Assembly (NCBI GenBank): GCA_934446065.1
Contig: CAKSDP010000005.1
Coordinates: forward strand, 20,764 to 84,763
Direction of reading: 5' to 3'
Length of the DNA: 64,000 nucleotides
DNA from: an uncultured Eubacteriales bacterium
GTDB lineage: Bacteria; Bacillota; Clostridia; Oscillospirales; CAG-272
The notes under the pieces were generated by a model that was given only the letters and a program-made list of their open reading frames with translations, was not told the origin of the DNA and ran no database searches. The translations under genes and the position numbers were made by a program. Below, piece by piece: positions 18,976 to 29,346 of this stretch (position 1 is the stretch's first letter; each line of letters begins with the position of its first letter).

Positions 18976-19725
18976 ATGGATTTCTTCGGTACAACCAATA
19001 TCGGAATGAAAAGACAGGTGAATCAGGACAGCTTTCTCATCCGTGAGTACGGCTGCGGACTGCTTGCTGTGGTCTGCGACGGAATGGGCGGAGTGAGCGG
19101 AGGCGGAGAGGCGTCGTCAACGGCGGTTACCGCTTTCACCGGATACACCGACATCAATTTTGACGATTCCTCGGCTGCGGGCGTACACCCGTCTGAGGAG
19201 TATTGCCGCGATGTACTTTTGTCCGCCGTCAGGGCGGCAAACAACGCGGTTTATTCCGCTGCTGCCGAGAACCGTGAACTGCACGGAATGGGAACGACGC
19301 TTGTCTCTGCGCTCGTTACGGACGATAGGATCTACGCCGTGAACGTCGGAGACAGCCGTATGTACATGATCGACGACGCGGCAGCGACGCAGATCACACA
19401 CGACCACTCGTATGTGCAGTATCTTGTGGATATAGGGAAAATAACGAAGGACGAGGCAAGAAACTCAAACAACAAGAATATCATAACCCGCGCGGTCGGA
19501 ACCGAGGAGAATGTTGAAACCGATTTCTTCACCGTCGCGCCGAGACCTGCGAGCGGCCACGTGCTGCTGTGCACGGACGGACTCACGAACCATATCACGG
19601 AAAGCGATATGGCACAGTGCGTGAACTCGGCGGAGAGCACGGAGAAGGCGTGTGATGAGCTGATCTCAAGGGCGAACCTCGGCGGGGGCAGCGACAATAT
19701 CACCGCAGTCATCATTTCTCTTTGA
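18976..19725 (+). CDS. prpC: PP2C-family Ser/Thr protein phosphatase
   Basis: A 249-residue metal-dependent phosphatase that reverses phosphorylation by the adjacent PrkC. PP2C motifs seen: NQDSFLI, CDGMGGVSGGGEAS, GMGTTLVSAL, VNVGDSRMYM, DHSYVQYLVDIGKI, LCTDGLTNHI and GSDNITAVII. These give the usual Asp metal ligands. I chose the ATG at 18976 (MDFFGTTNIGMKRQVNQDSF) because it starts at the domain edge and GGAGA lies 6-7 bases upstream. Upstream in-frame sequence is untranslated leader. prkC follows after 34 bases. Confidence 0.95.
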   Translation: MDFFGTTNIGMKRQVNQDSFLIREYGCGLLAVVCDGMGGVSGGGEASSTAVTAFTGYTDINFDDSSAAGVHPSEEYCRDVLLSAVRAANNAVYSAAAENRELHGMGTTLVSALVTDDRIYAVNVGDSRMYMIDDAAATQITHDHSYVQYLVDIGKITKDEARNSNNKNIITRAVGTEENVETDFFTVAPRPASGHVLLCTDGLTNHITESDMAQCVNSAESTEKACDELISRANLGGGSDNITAVIISL

Positions 19726-19759
19726 GACAAAACTATATTAAAGTATAGGATCGCTGAAT

Positions 19760-21595
19760 ATGGAAAATTACGAAAGATATGTCGGAGCCGTCCTCGATAA
19801 CCGATACAGGATCGAAAAGGTCATAGGTATCGGCGGAATGGCTGTCGTGTTTAAGGCTGACGACCTTCTCATGCGCAGACCCGTCGCGGTGAAGATCCTC
19901 AAGGACGAGATCGCCCGCGATGAGCCGTCGGTCAAGCGCTTCATAAATGAATCCAAGGCTGTATCAATGCTCTCGCACCCGAATATCGTTAATATATATG
20001 ACGTTTCAATGAAGAACGCCGAGAAATATATAGTCATGGAGTACATCGAGGGCATCACCCTCAAGAACTACATGACGAAAAAGGGCGTCCTTTCTCTGCG
20101 AGAGATTATCGGGTATACCGAGCAGATACTGCGCGCGCTGAGCCACGCTCACGCCAAGGGTATCGTGCACAGAGATATAAAGCCGCAGAATATCATGCTG
20201 CTGAAAAACGGTATCGTAAAGGTGACGGATTTCGGAATCGCAAAGCTGCCGAACGCCGAGACGGTCACGATGACCGATAAGGCGATCGGAACTGTCTACT
20301 ATATCAGTCCCGAGCAGGCGAGCGGCAACGCGATCGACGCGCGAAGCGATATTTATTCGCTCGGCGTCATGATGTACGAGATGGCGACCGGCAGACTGCC
20401 GTTCACGGCGGACAGCCCGGTTTCCGTGGCGCTTATGCAAATAAACGAGGCGGCGACGCCCCCGCGCGAGATCAACAATCATATGCCGAGAGGACTCGAG
20501 CAGATAATCGAGCGCGCGATCGAGAAGTCGCCGGAGAACCGGTATCAGAGCGCCGATGAAATGCTGCGGCAGCTGATGAAGCTGAAGCAGGACCCCACCG
20601 CAACATTCAAGGCTCCGCCGAAGAAAAAGACGCATACGGGCGAAAAGGGAAAAACAACGAGCAAGGCGATGCTGCCGATAATCCTCGGCGTAGTCGTGCC
20701 GTTCCTGCTTGTCGCCGGAATCGCCGCGTTTGTGATAATATCAAGCGTTTTCTCCGGCTCCGAAGCCAACATGGAGACGATCACCGTAAGGGATTTCGTC
20801 GGTCAGACGTATACCGATAAAATGGCGCAGTTCTTCCAGGAATCGGAATACTATAAGCTGACGCTGAAGCAGATCTATACGAGCGACGCCGAGGCTGGCA
20901 AGATCGTCGAGCAGTCGCCAAAGGCGGGCGAGACCAGAAAGGTCAGCAAGGGCAAGCAGCTCTGCGAGCTGACGCTGACAGTCAGCCGCGGAATGAAATA
21001 TGTCGAGATGATCGACGTGACTGCGCTCGATTACAGAGACGCAAAGATACAGCTCGACGCACTCGGCATGGATCTGAATATCGTAACCGAATCGCAGATT
21101 AACGCCGGACTTGACGTCGGGCAGGTGATATCAACAGTTCCCGCCGCAGGAGAAACTCTGTCAAGCGGCGATACGATCACGCTGTACGTCAGCGCGGGAC
21201 CCGAGGCCGAAACGGTGACTATGCCTGATTTTGTCGGCAAATCCGAGGGAGAGACGCTGAAGGGACTCGTCTCGGCGAAGCTTTTCGTCGGAAACGTCAA
21301 ATACGAGGCGTCGGATAAAGAAAAAGCAACGATCCTCAGCCAGAGCGTGCGCGCGGGCGACGAGGTGCACGCGTATGCGTTTATCGATTTTTCGATCAGC
21401 GGCGGCGAGGATTACGGTAAGCCCGTGACGACTGCCGTTACAACTGCGGCACCCGAAACAACAAAAGCTCAGACTACAACGAAAGCCGAAACTACTAAGG
21501 CTCAGACAACGACGAAGGCAGAGACGACCGTCCCGCGCGAGACCGAGGAAACGGAGCCTCATGCACCCGAGACGAGAGGACCCGATGAAGACTGA
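19760..21595 (+). CDS. prkC: PASTA-domain Ser/Thr protein kinase PrkC (PknB-like)
   Basis: A 611-residue membrane kinase that senses cell-wall fragments. The cytoplasmic kinase domain (about 13-275) has the Gly loop IGIGGMAVV, AVKIL Lys, HRDIKPQNIM, DFGIAK and a GTVYYISPE activation segment. A juxtamembrane Lys-rich region leads to TM about 311-333. Three PASTA repeats follow at about 340-412, 413-483 and 484-552; these bind peptidoglycan muropeptides. The last 45 residues are a Thr-rich tail with repeats of TTKAETTKAQTT, probably a flexible wall-spanning or glycosylated stretch. Substrates typically include cell-wall and translation factors, among them the neighbour RsgA in some species. The gene overlaps rsgA by 11 bases. 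Confidence 0.96.
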   Translation: MENYERYVGAVLDNRYRIEKVIGIGGMAVVFKADDLLMRRPVAVKILKDEIARDEPSVKRFINESKAVSMLSHPNIVNIYDVSMKNAEKYIVMEYIEGITLKNYMTKKGVLSLREIIGYTEQILRALSHAHAKGIVHRDIKPQNIMLLKNGIVKVTDFGIAKLPNAETVTMTDKAIGTVYYISPEQASGNAIDARSDIYSLGVMMYEMATGRLPFTADSPVSVALMQINEAATPPREINNHMPRGLEQIIERAIEKSPENRYQSADEMLRQLMKLKQDPTATFKAPPKKKTHTGEKGKTTSKAMLPIILGVVVPFLLVAGIAAFVIISSVFSGSEANMETITVRDFVGQTYTDKMAQFFQESEYYKLTLKQIYTSDAEAGKIVEQSPKAGETRKVSKGKQLCELTLTVSRGMKYVEMIDVTALDYRDAKIQLDALGMDLNIVTESQINAGLDVGQVISTVPAAGETLSSGDTITLYVSAGPEAETVTMPDFVGKSEGETLKGLVSAKLFVGNVKYEASDKEKATILSQSVRAGDEVHAYAFIDFSISGGEDYGKPVTTAVTTAAPETTKAQTTTKAETTKAQTTTKAETTVPRETEETEPHAPETRGPDED

Positions 21596-22553
21596 CATTT
21601 TTGATGCTTCCGGTATGCATGCGATAATAACCAAGGGAGTGGGCGGACTGTATACGGTCCGTCCGCTTTCAGATGAGCCTTGCGAAGTGAAATGCCGCGC
21701 GCGCGGAGTTTTGCGTCACGAGGGGATCGTCCCGACTCCGGGCGACGAGGTCATCGTTGCATACGCGGCGGACGACGGCTCATACGTGATAGACGAGATC
21801 TGCGAGCGCGAAAATTGTCTTATACGGCCGCCGGTGGCAAATCTCACGCATATATTTGTGGTGGTTCCGGCAGCACGACCGGCACCGGACCTCTTTTATA
21901 CGGATAAGCTCACGGTGATCGCCGACGCACTCGGCATCGGGTGTTCCGTTATCGTGAACAAATGCGACAGTGACCCCGAGCGCGCCGCTGAGATCGCTGG
22001 GGAGTACCGCCTCGCGGGATTTACCGTGTTCGAGACGTGCGCCGTTGCCGGCGACGGCTGTGCGGATATCAAAAGCTTTGTTGAGGGGCTCGCCTGTGGG
22101 CGCGGATTTGCGATCGCGGCGCTCGCCGGTGTGTCCGGCGCGGGAAAGTCGTCGCTCACGAAAGCCGTGTTCCCCGATCTTTCCGTTGAGATAGGTGATA
22201 TCAGCCGAAAAACGGAGCGCGGGCGCCATACGACCCGAGCTGTCGAGCTTTACGAGGTAGGAGATCGGGTGTTTATCGCTGATACGCCCGGCTTCTCAAT
22301 GCTTGATTTTGAGCGCTTTGACTTCTTCGAGCCGGAGCGCCTTGTTGACGGATTCCGCGAATTTGCGCCGTATATCGGACATTGCAGATACGCCGGATGC
22401 ACCCATACAAAGGAGGACGGCTGCGCCGTGATCGACGCGGCAGAACGCGGCGAGATCAGCCGCAGACGGCACGAGAGCTTTGTCGCGCTGTATGATATTA
22501 TGAAGAAAAAGCCGGATTGGCTGCGACGGCAGCAGAAGAAAGGTGCGAGGTAG
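21585..22553 (+). CDS. rsgA: Ribosome small subunit-dependent GTPase RsgA (CpgA)
   Basis: A 322-residue circularly permuted GTPase that helps mature the 30S subunit. The OB-fold comes first (residues 1-70, CRARGVLRHEG...PTPGDEVIV). The GTPase motifs follow in permuted order: G4 VNKCDS, then G1 GVSGAGKSSL, G2/T-loop with HTT, and G3 ADTPGFS. The C-terminal zinc module has CRYAGCTHTKEDGCAV. I chose the ATG at 21585, inside the end of prkC, because GAGAGGA precedes it. A start 24 bases earlier has no RBS. rpe usually separates rsgA and thiN in related genomes and is absent here. Confidence 0.95.
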   Translation: MKTDIFDASGMHAIITKGVGGLYTVRPLSDEPCEVKCRARGVLRHEGIVPTPGDEVIVAYAADDGSYVIDEICERENCLIRPPVANLTHIFVVVPAARPAPDLFYTDKLTVIADALGIGCSVIVNKCDSDPERAAEIAGEYRLAGFTVFETCAVAGDGCADIKSFVEGLACGRGFAIAALAGVSGAGKSSLTKAVFPDLSVEIGDISRKTERGRHTTRAVELYEVGDRVFIADTPGFSMLDFERFDFFEPERLVDGFREFAPYIGHCRYAGCTHTKEDGCAVIDAAERGEISRRRHESFVALYDIMKKKPDWLRRQQKKGAR

Positions 22554-22555
22554 AG

Positions 22556-23173
22556 GTGAAGGCACTGATTTTGACAGGCGGCAGCTGCGCCGCCGATGTA
22601 CGCGTCCCCGAATACGATATCTGTATTGCGGCGGACTGCGGGATAGAGCTTGCGGACAGGCTCGGTGTCACGCCCGATCTGACCGTCGGCGATTTTGATT
22701 CTGCCGATACGGCAAATCACGCCCCGAAGGGGGAGATCATACGCCATCCGTCGCACAAGAATCAGACAGATACCATGCTTGCGTGCGATCTTGCGGTCGA
22801 GCGCGGCTGTGACGTGATATACATTCTCGGCGGACTCGGCGGCAGAGAGGATCATTCGATATCGAATATATTCTATATCGAATCCCTCGCGGAGCGCGGG
22901 ATCCACGCCGTAATGTGCGACGGCACGAACGAGATCCGCGTAATCTGCGGCGGCGAAAGCGTGGAAATCCCGTTCGGGGAGTATAAGTATTTTTCGCTTT
23001 TTGCGCTCGACCGGTGCGTCGTCACAGCCGAGTGCTGCGAGTATCCGCTCGACAGGAGTACACTCGTGCGAAACGATCCGTATGCGGTAAGCAATGAGCC
23101 GCACCCCGACGCGGCACGAGTGATATGCCACAGCGGCAGCCTGCTTCTCATGCGGTCGGAGCGGCTTCGGTAG
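22556..23173 (+). CDS. thiN: Thiamine pyrophosphokinase
   Basis: A 205-residue enzyme that converts thiamine to thiamine diphosphate with ATP. Motifs of the family: AADCGIELADRLGVTPDLTVGDFDS, HPSHKNQTDTMLACDLA, LGGLGGREDHSISNI, and the C-terminal GEYKYFSLFAL and SNEP segments. The GTG start at 22556 follows the rsgA stop by 2 bases, with GAAAGG and GAGG upstream. It is the last gene of the run; a strong terminator lies 180 bases downstream. Confidence 0.93.
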   Translation: MKALILTGGSCAADVRVPEYDICIAADCGIELADRLGVTPDLTVGDFDSADTANHAPKGEIIRHPSHKNQTDTMLACDLAVERGCDVIYILGGLGGREDHSISNIFYIESLAERGIHAVMCDGTNEIRVICGGESVEIPFGEYKYFSLFALDRCVVTAECCEYPLDRSTLVRNDPYAVSNEPHPDAARVICHSGSLLLMRSERLR

Positions 23174-23354
23174 CAATGTGCACCTCGCGTGAATATACTG
23201 CTCATGCAGGCATATTTGCCGAGTACAACATACGAGGTCGCAAAATGAAAATAGTTGTTGTGAAGCCGTCTACGGTACTCTCTTTTATACTGAAAAAGCT
23301 CTACCACATCGGGTGAGTTATCAGTGCGCGTACATGATATGTCGAAAAAAGGCG

Positions 23355-23382
23355 AAAAAGGGAGCGGCAGCGCTCCCTTTTT
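23355..23382. terminator. Strong intrinsic terminator after thiN
   Basis: Perfect 12-bp stem AAAAAGGGAGCG/CGCTCCCTTTTT with a 4-base loop. It has A-run and T-run arms, so it could work both ways. No gene lies in the rest of 23174-23472. Confidence 0.85.
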
Positions 23383-23472
23383 GCAGGAATTTTGCAAGTT
23401 TGTGCGGACTTCATGACGAAGTGTGATATAAAATGTCACTATGGAATACCGAAAATCGAAGGAATTATATAG

Positions 23473-24570
23473 ATGAATTACGGACAAAACGAAAAAGTAA
23501 GACCGGATCCGGAACGCACTCCGCAGTCATACCCACCCGACCGACGGGAAGTGCGCGATCCGAGAGCCGCAGGTGGTCCGCCGAGGCGGCGCCCGCAGAA
23601 TGTTCCGCAAAGACCGCGCGGAGAAGGACAGCCGCGCCCGCAGCCTCATCAGGGGCAGAGACGCCGCCCGATGGGACAGGCGTATGCTCCGCGCCCCGCG
23701 AGACGCGGCGGATATTACGGACAGGGAAGACCCGGACGTTCTCCGAAGAACAGCGCGGCATACGCCGTAATCGCGGTTCTGCTTCTGGTGATCGTCGTGT
23801 CGCTTGTGTCGATAATCCGCTCGTGTTCGAGCGCACGGCACGGTGATGCTGCGGACACGGCATCAACCTCAGGCGGTGCGAACACTGCCGAGAGCGTGCC
23901 GCCCGAAACAGAAACCGTGACCGGCGATTATGACCAGTCGATCTCGATCGTGCGCGGCAAGGAAAACGGAAAGATACGTATTTGCGTCGATGCGGGACAC
24001 GGCTATGACGATGTTGGTGCGCAAAGCCCGAACCTCGGCTCGAAAAACGAGGAGGATATAAACCTCGCGGTTGCGGAAAAGCTCGTGCCGCTTCTGACAT
24101 ACGAGGGCTATGACGTGATAATGACGCGCGAGAGCGACACACCGCCCTCAACGCTGAAGCCGAACAAGAACGGGCAGTATCTGATTGACCCGAAGTGGCG
24201 TTCCGAGTTTGCAAACAGGAACGATACCGATCTGTACATATCGCTTCACTGCAACTCGTTCGACGATACGTCGGCGAGCGGCATCAGGCTCTACTATTGC
24301 AGCGACTCTACCTACGGCTCGGACGAATTTGCATCGAAGCTTTCGGCAGCGATGGCGGGAACGTTCAATATTGCCGCGCCGAAGGCGATCGGTATGACCA
24401 CCGCGAATGCATATGTTGTTACAAAGTTAGTGAATGCTCCGTCCGTTCTTGTTGAGATGGGATTCATCACGAACAAGACCGACGCCGAAAATCTCCTGAG
24501 CGAGGAGTGGCAGACGCAGATGGCGCGCGCCGTCGCACGCGGAATCAAGGACTATCTCTCCGCCGAGTGA
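23473..24570 (+). CDS. Membrane-anchored N-acetylmuramoyl-L-alanine amidase
   Basis: A 365-residue enzyme that cleaves the amide bond between MurNAc and L-Ala in peptidoglycan. Residues 1-95 are a cytoplasmic, Pro/Arg/Gln-rich disordered stretch; about 96-118 is a TM anchor (AYAVIAVLLLVIVVSLVSII). A Thr/Ser linker precedes the Amidase_3 domain (about 170-363). Zinc ligands appear in DAGHGYDD (His), NEEDINLAVA (Glu) and SLHCNSF (His). The catalytic Glu is in LVEMGFITNKTD. AAGGA precedes the ATG. The long basic N-terminus is unusual for CwlD-type amidases and may mediate septal or partner recruitment. Confidence 0.93.
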   Translation: MNYGQNEKVRPDPERTPQSYPPDRREVRDPRAAGGPPRRRPQNVPQRPRGEGQPRPQPHQGQRRRPMGQAYAPRPARRGGYYGQGRPGRSPKNSAAYAVIAVLLLVIVVSLVSIIRSCSSARHGDAADTASTSGGANTAESVPPETETVTGDYDQSISIVRGKENGKIRICVDAGHGYDDVGAQSPNLGSKNEEDINLAVAEKLVPLLTYEGYDVIMTRESDTPPSTLKPNKNGQYLIDPKWRSEFANRNDTDLYISLHCNSFDDTSASGIRLYYCSDSTYGSDEFASKLSAAMAGTFNIAAPKAIGMTTANAYVVTKLVNAPSVLVEMGFITNKTDAENLLSEEWQTQMARAVARGIKDYLSAE

Positions 24571-24605
24571 GAGGGAACGCGCAAAAGAACCGTTATACCG
24601 AATAC

Positions 24606-24642
24606 AAAAAACGCACTCCGGAGCGATCCGAAGTGCGTTTTT
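24606..24642. terminator. Bidirectional terminator between amidase and asnS
   Basis: Stem AAAAACGCACT/AGTGCGTTTTT with an inner CGGA/TCCG helix closed by a GCGA tetraloop. T runs on both strands fit two convergent genes. Confidence 0.85.
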
Positions 24643-24690
24643 GCGGTTGTCCCTATATAATTATATGGAAGCTTTTGAAATGCTCTAAAA

Positions 24691-26085
24691 TTACAGCTCG
24701 CACGTGCCGACCGTGCGGGGGAAGGGAAGCACGTCGCGTATGTTCTGTACGCCGGTCAGATACATAATGCATCTCTCGAATCCGAGACCGAAGCCCGCGT
24801 GCCGAGCCGATCCGTATTTGCGCAGATCGAGGTAGAAGTCATAGCTCTTGCGGTCAAGCCCAAGCTCGTCGATACGCGCCTCAAGCTTTGCAAGGTCGTC
24901 CTCACGCTGCGAGCCGCCGATGATCTCGCCGATTCCGGGAACGAGACAGTCCATCGCCGCGACAGTGCGTCCGTCGTCGTTCAGCTTCATGTAGAACGCC
25001 TTTATCTCCTTCGGATAGTCGGTCACGAATACCGGGCGCTTGAATATCTGCTCGGTGAGGAAGCGCTCGTGCTCTGTCTGAAGATCGCAGCCCCAGAACA
25101 CCTTGTACGCGAAGTTGTCGTTGTTTTTCTCGAGGATCTCTACCGCTTCGGTGTATGTTACGTGTCCGAACTCGGAGTCTCTTACGTGGCAGAGACGGTC
25201 GATAAGCCCCGTGTCCACGAATTTGTTCAGAAACTCCATCTCCTCCGGAGCGTTCTCGAGAACGTAGGAGATAATGTACTTTATCATGTCCTCGGCAAGG
25301 CACATATCGTCTGCGAGGTCTGCAAACGCCATCTCCGGCTCGATCATCCAGAACTCAGCCGCATGGCGAGTCGTGTTCGAGTTTTCCGCGCGGAACGTCG
25401 GTCCGAACGTGTAGATGTTCTTGAACGCCATCGCGAACGCCTCGCCGTTGAGCTGACCGCTGACGGTCAGGTTCGTGCTGCGTCCGAAGAAATCTTTCGA
25501 GAAATCGACAGTGCCGTCGTCGTTCTTCGGTACGTCGTTGAGGTCAAGCGTCGTCACGCGGAACATCTCGCCTGCGCCCTCGCAGTCGCTGCCGGTGATG
25601 AGCGGTGTGTGCGTGTACACGAATCCGCGCTCGTTGAAGAATTTGTGGATAGCAAACGCTGCAAGGGAGCGGATACGGAATACCGCCTGGAACAGGTTCG
25701 TTCTCGGACGAAGGTGCGAGATCGTCCGCAGATACTCCGTGGTGTGGCGCTTCTTCTGAAGCGGGTAGTCCGGCGTGGACGCACCCTCGATCGTGACCTC
25801 GTCGGCGTGAAGCTCGAACGGCTGCTTTGCGTCCGGAGTCATCACAAGCTTACCCGTGACGATGAGCGCACATCCGACATTAAGCTTGCCGATCTCGGCG
25901 AAGTTTGCGAGCTTGTCGTCGTATACGATCTGGAGCGGCTCGAAGAACGTGCCGTCAGCCATGACGATGAATCCGAATGTCTTTGATGCGCGGATGCTTC
26001 TGACCCAGCCGCCGACCGTGATTGTCTTTCCCGCAAAGCTTTCCGTCTCCCTGAAAACGGAGCGGAGTGGTATGAGTTTTTCCAT
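24691..26085 (-). CDS. asnS: Asparaginyl-tRNA synthetase
   Basis: A 464-residue class II synthetase that charges tRNA-Asn. The N-terminal OB-fold anticodon domain has [19 protein letters not shown]. Motif 2 is [24 protein letters not shown], and motif 3 is [13 protein letters not shown]. The [20 protein letters not shown] segment marks AsnS among the AspS/AsnS family. It is the last gene of a - strand operon after obg (30-base gap). Having AsnS implies direct Asn-tRNA charging, not only transamidation. Confidence 0.97.
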   Translation of the reverse strand: MEKLIPLRSVFRETESFAGKTITVGGWVRSIRASKTFGFIVMADGTFFEPLQIVYDDKLANFAEIGKLNVGCALIVTGKLVMTPDAKQPFELHADEVTIEGASTPDYPLQKKRHTTEYLRTISHLRPRTNLFQAVFRIRSLAAFAIHKFFNERGFVYTHTPLITGSDCEGAGEMFRVTTLDLNDVPKNDDGTVDFSKDFFGRSTNLTVSGQLNGEAFAMAFKNIYTFGPTFRAENSNTTRHAAEFWMIEPEMAFADLADDMCLAEDMIKYIISYVLENAPEEMEFLNKFVDTGLIDRLCHVRDSEFGHVTYTEAVEILEKNNDNFAYKVFWGCDLQTEHERFLTEQIFKRPVFVTDYPKEIKAFYMKLNDDGRTVAAMDCLVPGIGEIIGGSQREDDLAKLEARIDELGLDRKSYDFYLDLRKYGSARHAGFGLGFERCIMYLTGVQNIRDVLPFPRTVGTCEL

Positions 26086-26115
26086 TTTATTTAACCTTTC
26101 TTTATTATATCTGTG

Positions 26116-27955
<1,840 letters not shown>

Positions 27956-27986
27956 AGTCAAAGAATCCTTTCACGTAAATCTTGAT

Positions 27987-29174
27987 TTATCCTATAAATT
28001 CGCGTGCCGCATCGGCGAGGATCTTCACTCCGCGCACGATGTCCTCGTCGGACGGAGTTGCATAGGTTATGCGGAACGACTGCGACGGAGCTTCGGTGTC
28101 GCAGTTGAACGCAATGCCGGGAACGGCGGAAACGCCGAGAGCCGACGCTCTCTTTATATATGCCGTCATGTCAACGGAGTCCGGCAGAGTGCACCAGATG
28201 AACAGACCGCCGTCGGGACGGGTATACGTCACGCTTTTCGGCATATTTTCGTCAAGCGTGCGGAGCATCAGTGCGCATTTCTCGCCGTAAAGCTTGCAGA
28301 TCCCGGCGATGTGTGCGTCAAAATCATATTCGTTGATAAAACGATGGCAGAGCATCTGGAAGAAGATGTTGGTGTGAACGTCCTCGCACTGCTTTGCAAC
28401 GACCATCTTCTGTACGACCGGTACGGGGCCGCAGACGTATCCGAGGCGTATGCCCGCCGACAGAATTTTCGAGAACGAGGAGCAGTACACGACGATGCCC
28501 TCGGTGTCGATAGACTTCAGAGTCGGAATATCCTCGCCGGAGAAGCGAAGCTCGCCGTAAGGGTTGTCCTCAAGGATCATCAGCCCGTGACGGAGCGCGA
28601 TATCGTATATCTTCTTTCGCTTTTCGAGCGATGTCGTGATCCCCGACGGGTTCTGGAACGTCGGAATGAGGTACAGAAGGCGTGCGCGAGGCTCATGTGC
28701 GAGCACCTCTTCAAGAGCCTCGACGGATATCCCGTCGTCCTCCATCGGAACGCCAATCGTGCGTGCGCCCATCGAGCGGAACGCGTTCAGTGCGCCGATA
28801 AAGCTCGGGTTCTCGCATATTACAGCGTCGCCCTCGTTTGTGAGCGCCTTGCAGCAAAGCTCAATGCCCTGCTGACCGCCGGAGGTGATTATGACCTGAT
28901 TTGCCGATGTGTCGATTCTGAACTTTGCTCTCAGCCGGGCTTCAACGTCGGATATGAGCGGAGCATAGCCCTCGGTCACGCTGTACTGGAGCGCCGCCGT
29001 TGAGTCGTTTGCGAAAATATCGGCGGAGATCTCACGGATCGCCTCAACGGGGAACGAAAGCGGTGACGGATTGCCCGCGGAGAACGCTATCGTGTTGCCG
29101 CCGCTGTTCTTGAGAATCTCACGGATCGCAGACGGCTTCAGCGCCGCCAGCCTGTCGGAAATCTTGTATTCCAT
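27987..29174 (-). CDS. PLP-dependent class I/II aminotransferase
   Basis: A 395-residue fold-type I aminotransferase close to the LysN/2-aminoadipate and MocR-catalytic-domain group, but without a DNA-binding domain. It starts MEYKISDRLAALKPSAIREIL. Seen are SGGQQGIELCCKAL, a YLIPTFQNPSGIT motif, the EDNPYGELRFSG Asp/Tyr region, and the PLP Schiff-base Lys in SSFSKILSAGIRLGY. The donor amino acid cannot be settled from sequence; an aromatic or branched-chain/2-oxoglutarate activity is typical. GAGGTG lies 6 bases before the ATG. It is first in the operon with ppa, obg and asnS. Confidence 0.9.
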   Translation of the reverse strand: MEYKISDRLAALKPSAIREILKNSGGNTIAFSAGNPSPLSFPVEAIREISADIFANDSTAALQYSVTEGYAPLISDVEARLRAKFRIDTSANQVIITSGGQQGIELCCKALTNEGDAVICENPSFIGALNAFRSMGARTIGVPMEDDGISVEALEEVLAHEPRARLLYLIPTFQNPSGITTSLEKRKKIYDIALRHGLMILEDNPYGELRFSGEDIPTLKSIDTEGIVVYCSSFSKILSAGIRLGYVCGPVPVVQKMVVAKQCEDVHTNIFFQMLCHRFINEYDFDAHIAGICKLYGEKCALMLRTLDENMPKSVTYTRPDGGLFIWCTLPDSVDMTAYIKRASALGVSAVPGIAFNCDTEAPSQSFRITYATPSDEDIVRGVKILADAAREFIG

Positions 29175-29215
29175 ATTTCACCTCGCGAATGGTTACCATA
29201 TTATTATAATATAAT

Positions 29216-29244
29216 ATTCTAACACATATTCCCCGAAAATACAA
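29216..29244 (-). promoter_or_regulatory. Probable promoter of the aminotransferase-ppa-obg-asnS operon
   Basis: On the - strand TTGTAT (29239-29244), 17 bases, TAGAAT (29216-29221), in an AT-rich gap. Confidence 0.45.
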
Positions 29245-29284
29245 CTGCGAATTTGCGATTTATGCGGCATCGCGGAAATATGCC

Positions 29285-29312
29285 TTGCATTATAAAATAT
29301 TTGTGGTAGAAT
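29285..29312 (+). promoter_or_regulatory. Promoter of pepD
   Basis: TTGCAT (29285-29290), 16 bases, TAGAAT (29307-29312), 34 bases before the GTG. Confidence 0.5.
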
Positions 29313-29346
29313 ATATGTATGTAATTCTGTAAGGGAGTGATTTTCT

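Noticed and set aside
24799..25986. 395-codon frame opposite asnS
   Set aside because: Shadow frame from GC-rich codon bias; the opposite strand encodes a complete asparaginyl-tRNA synthetase.
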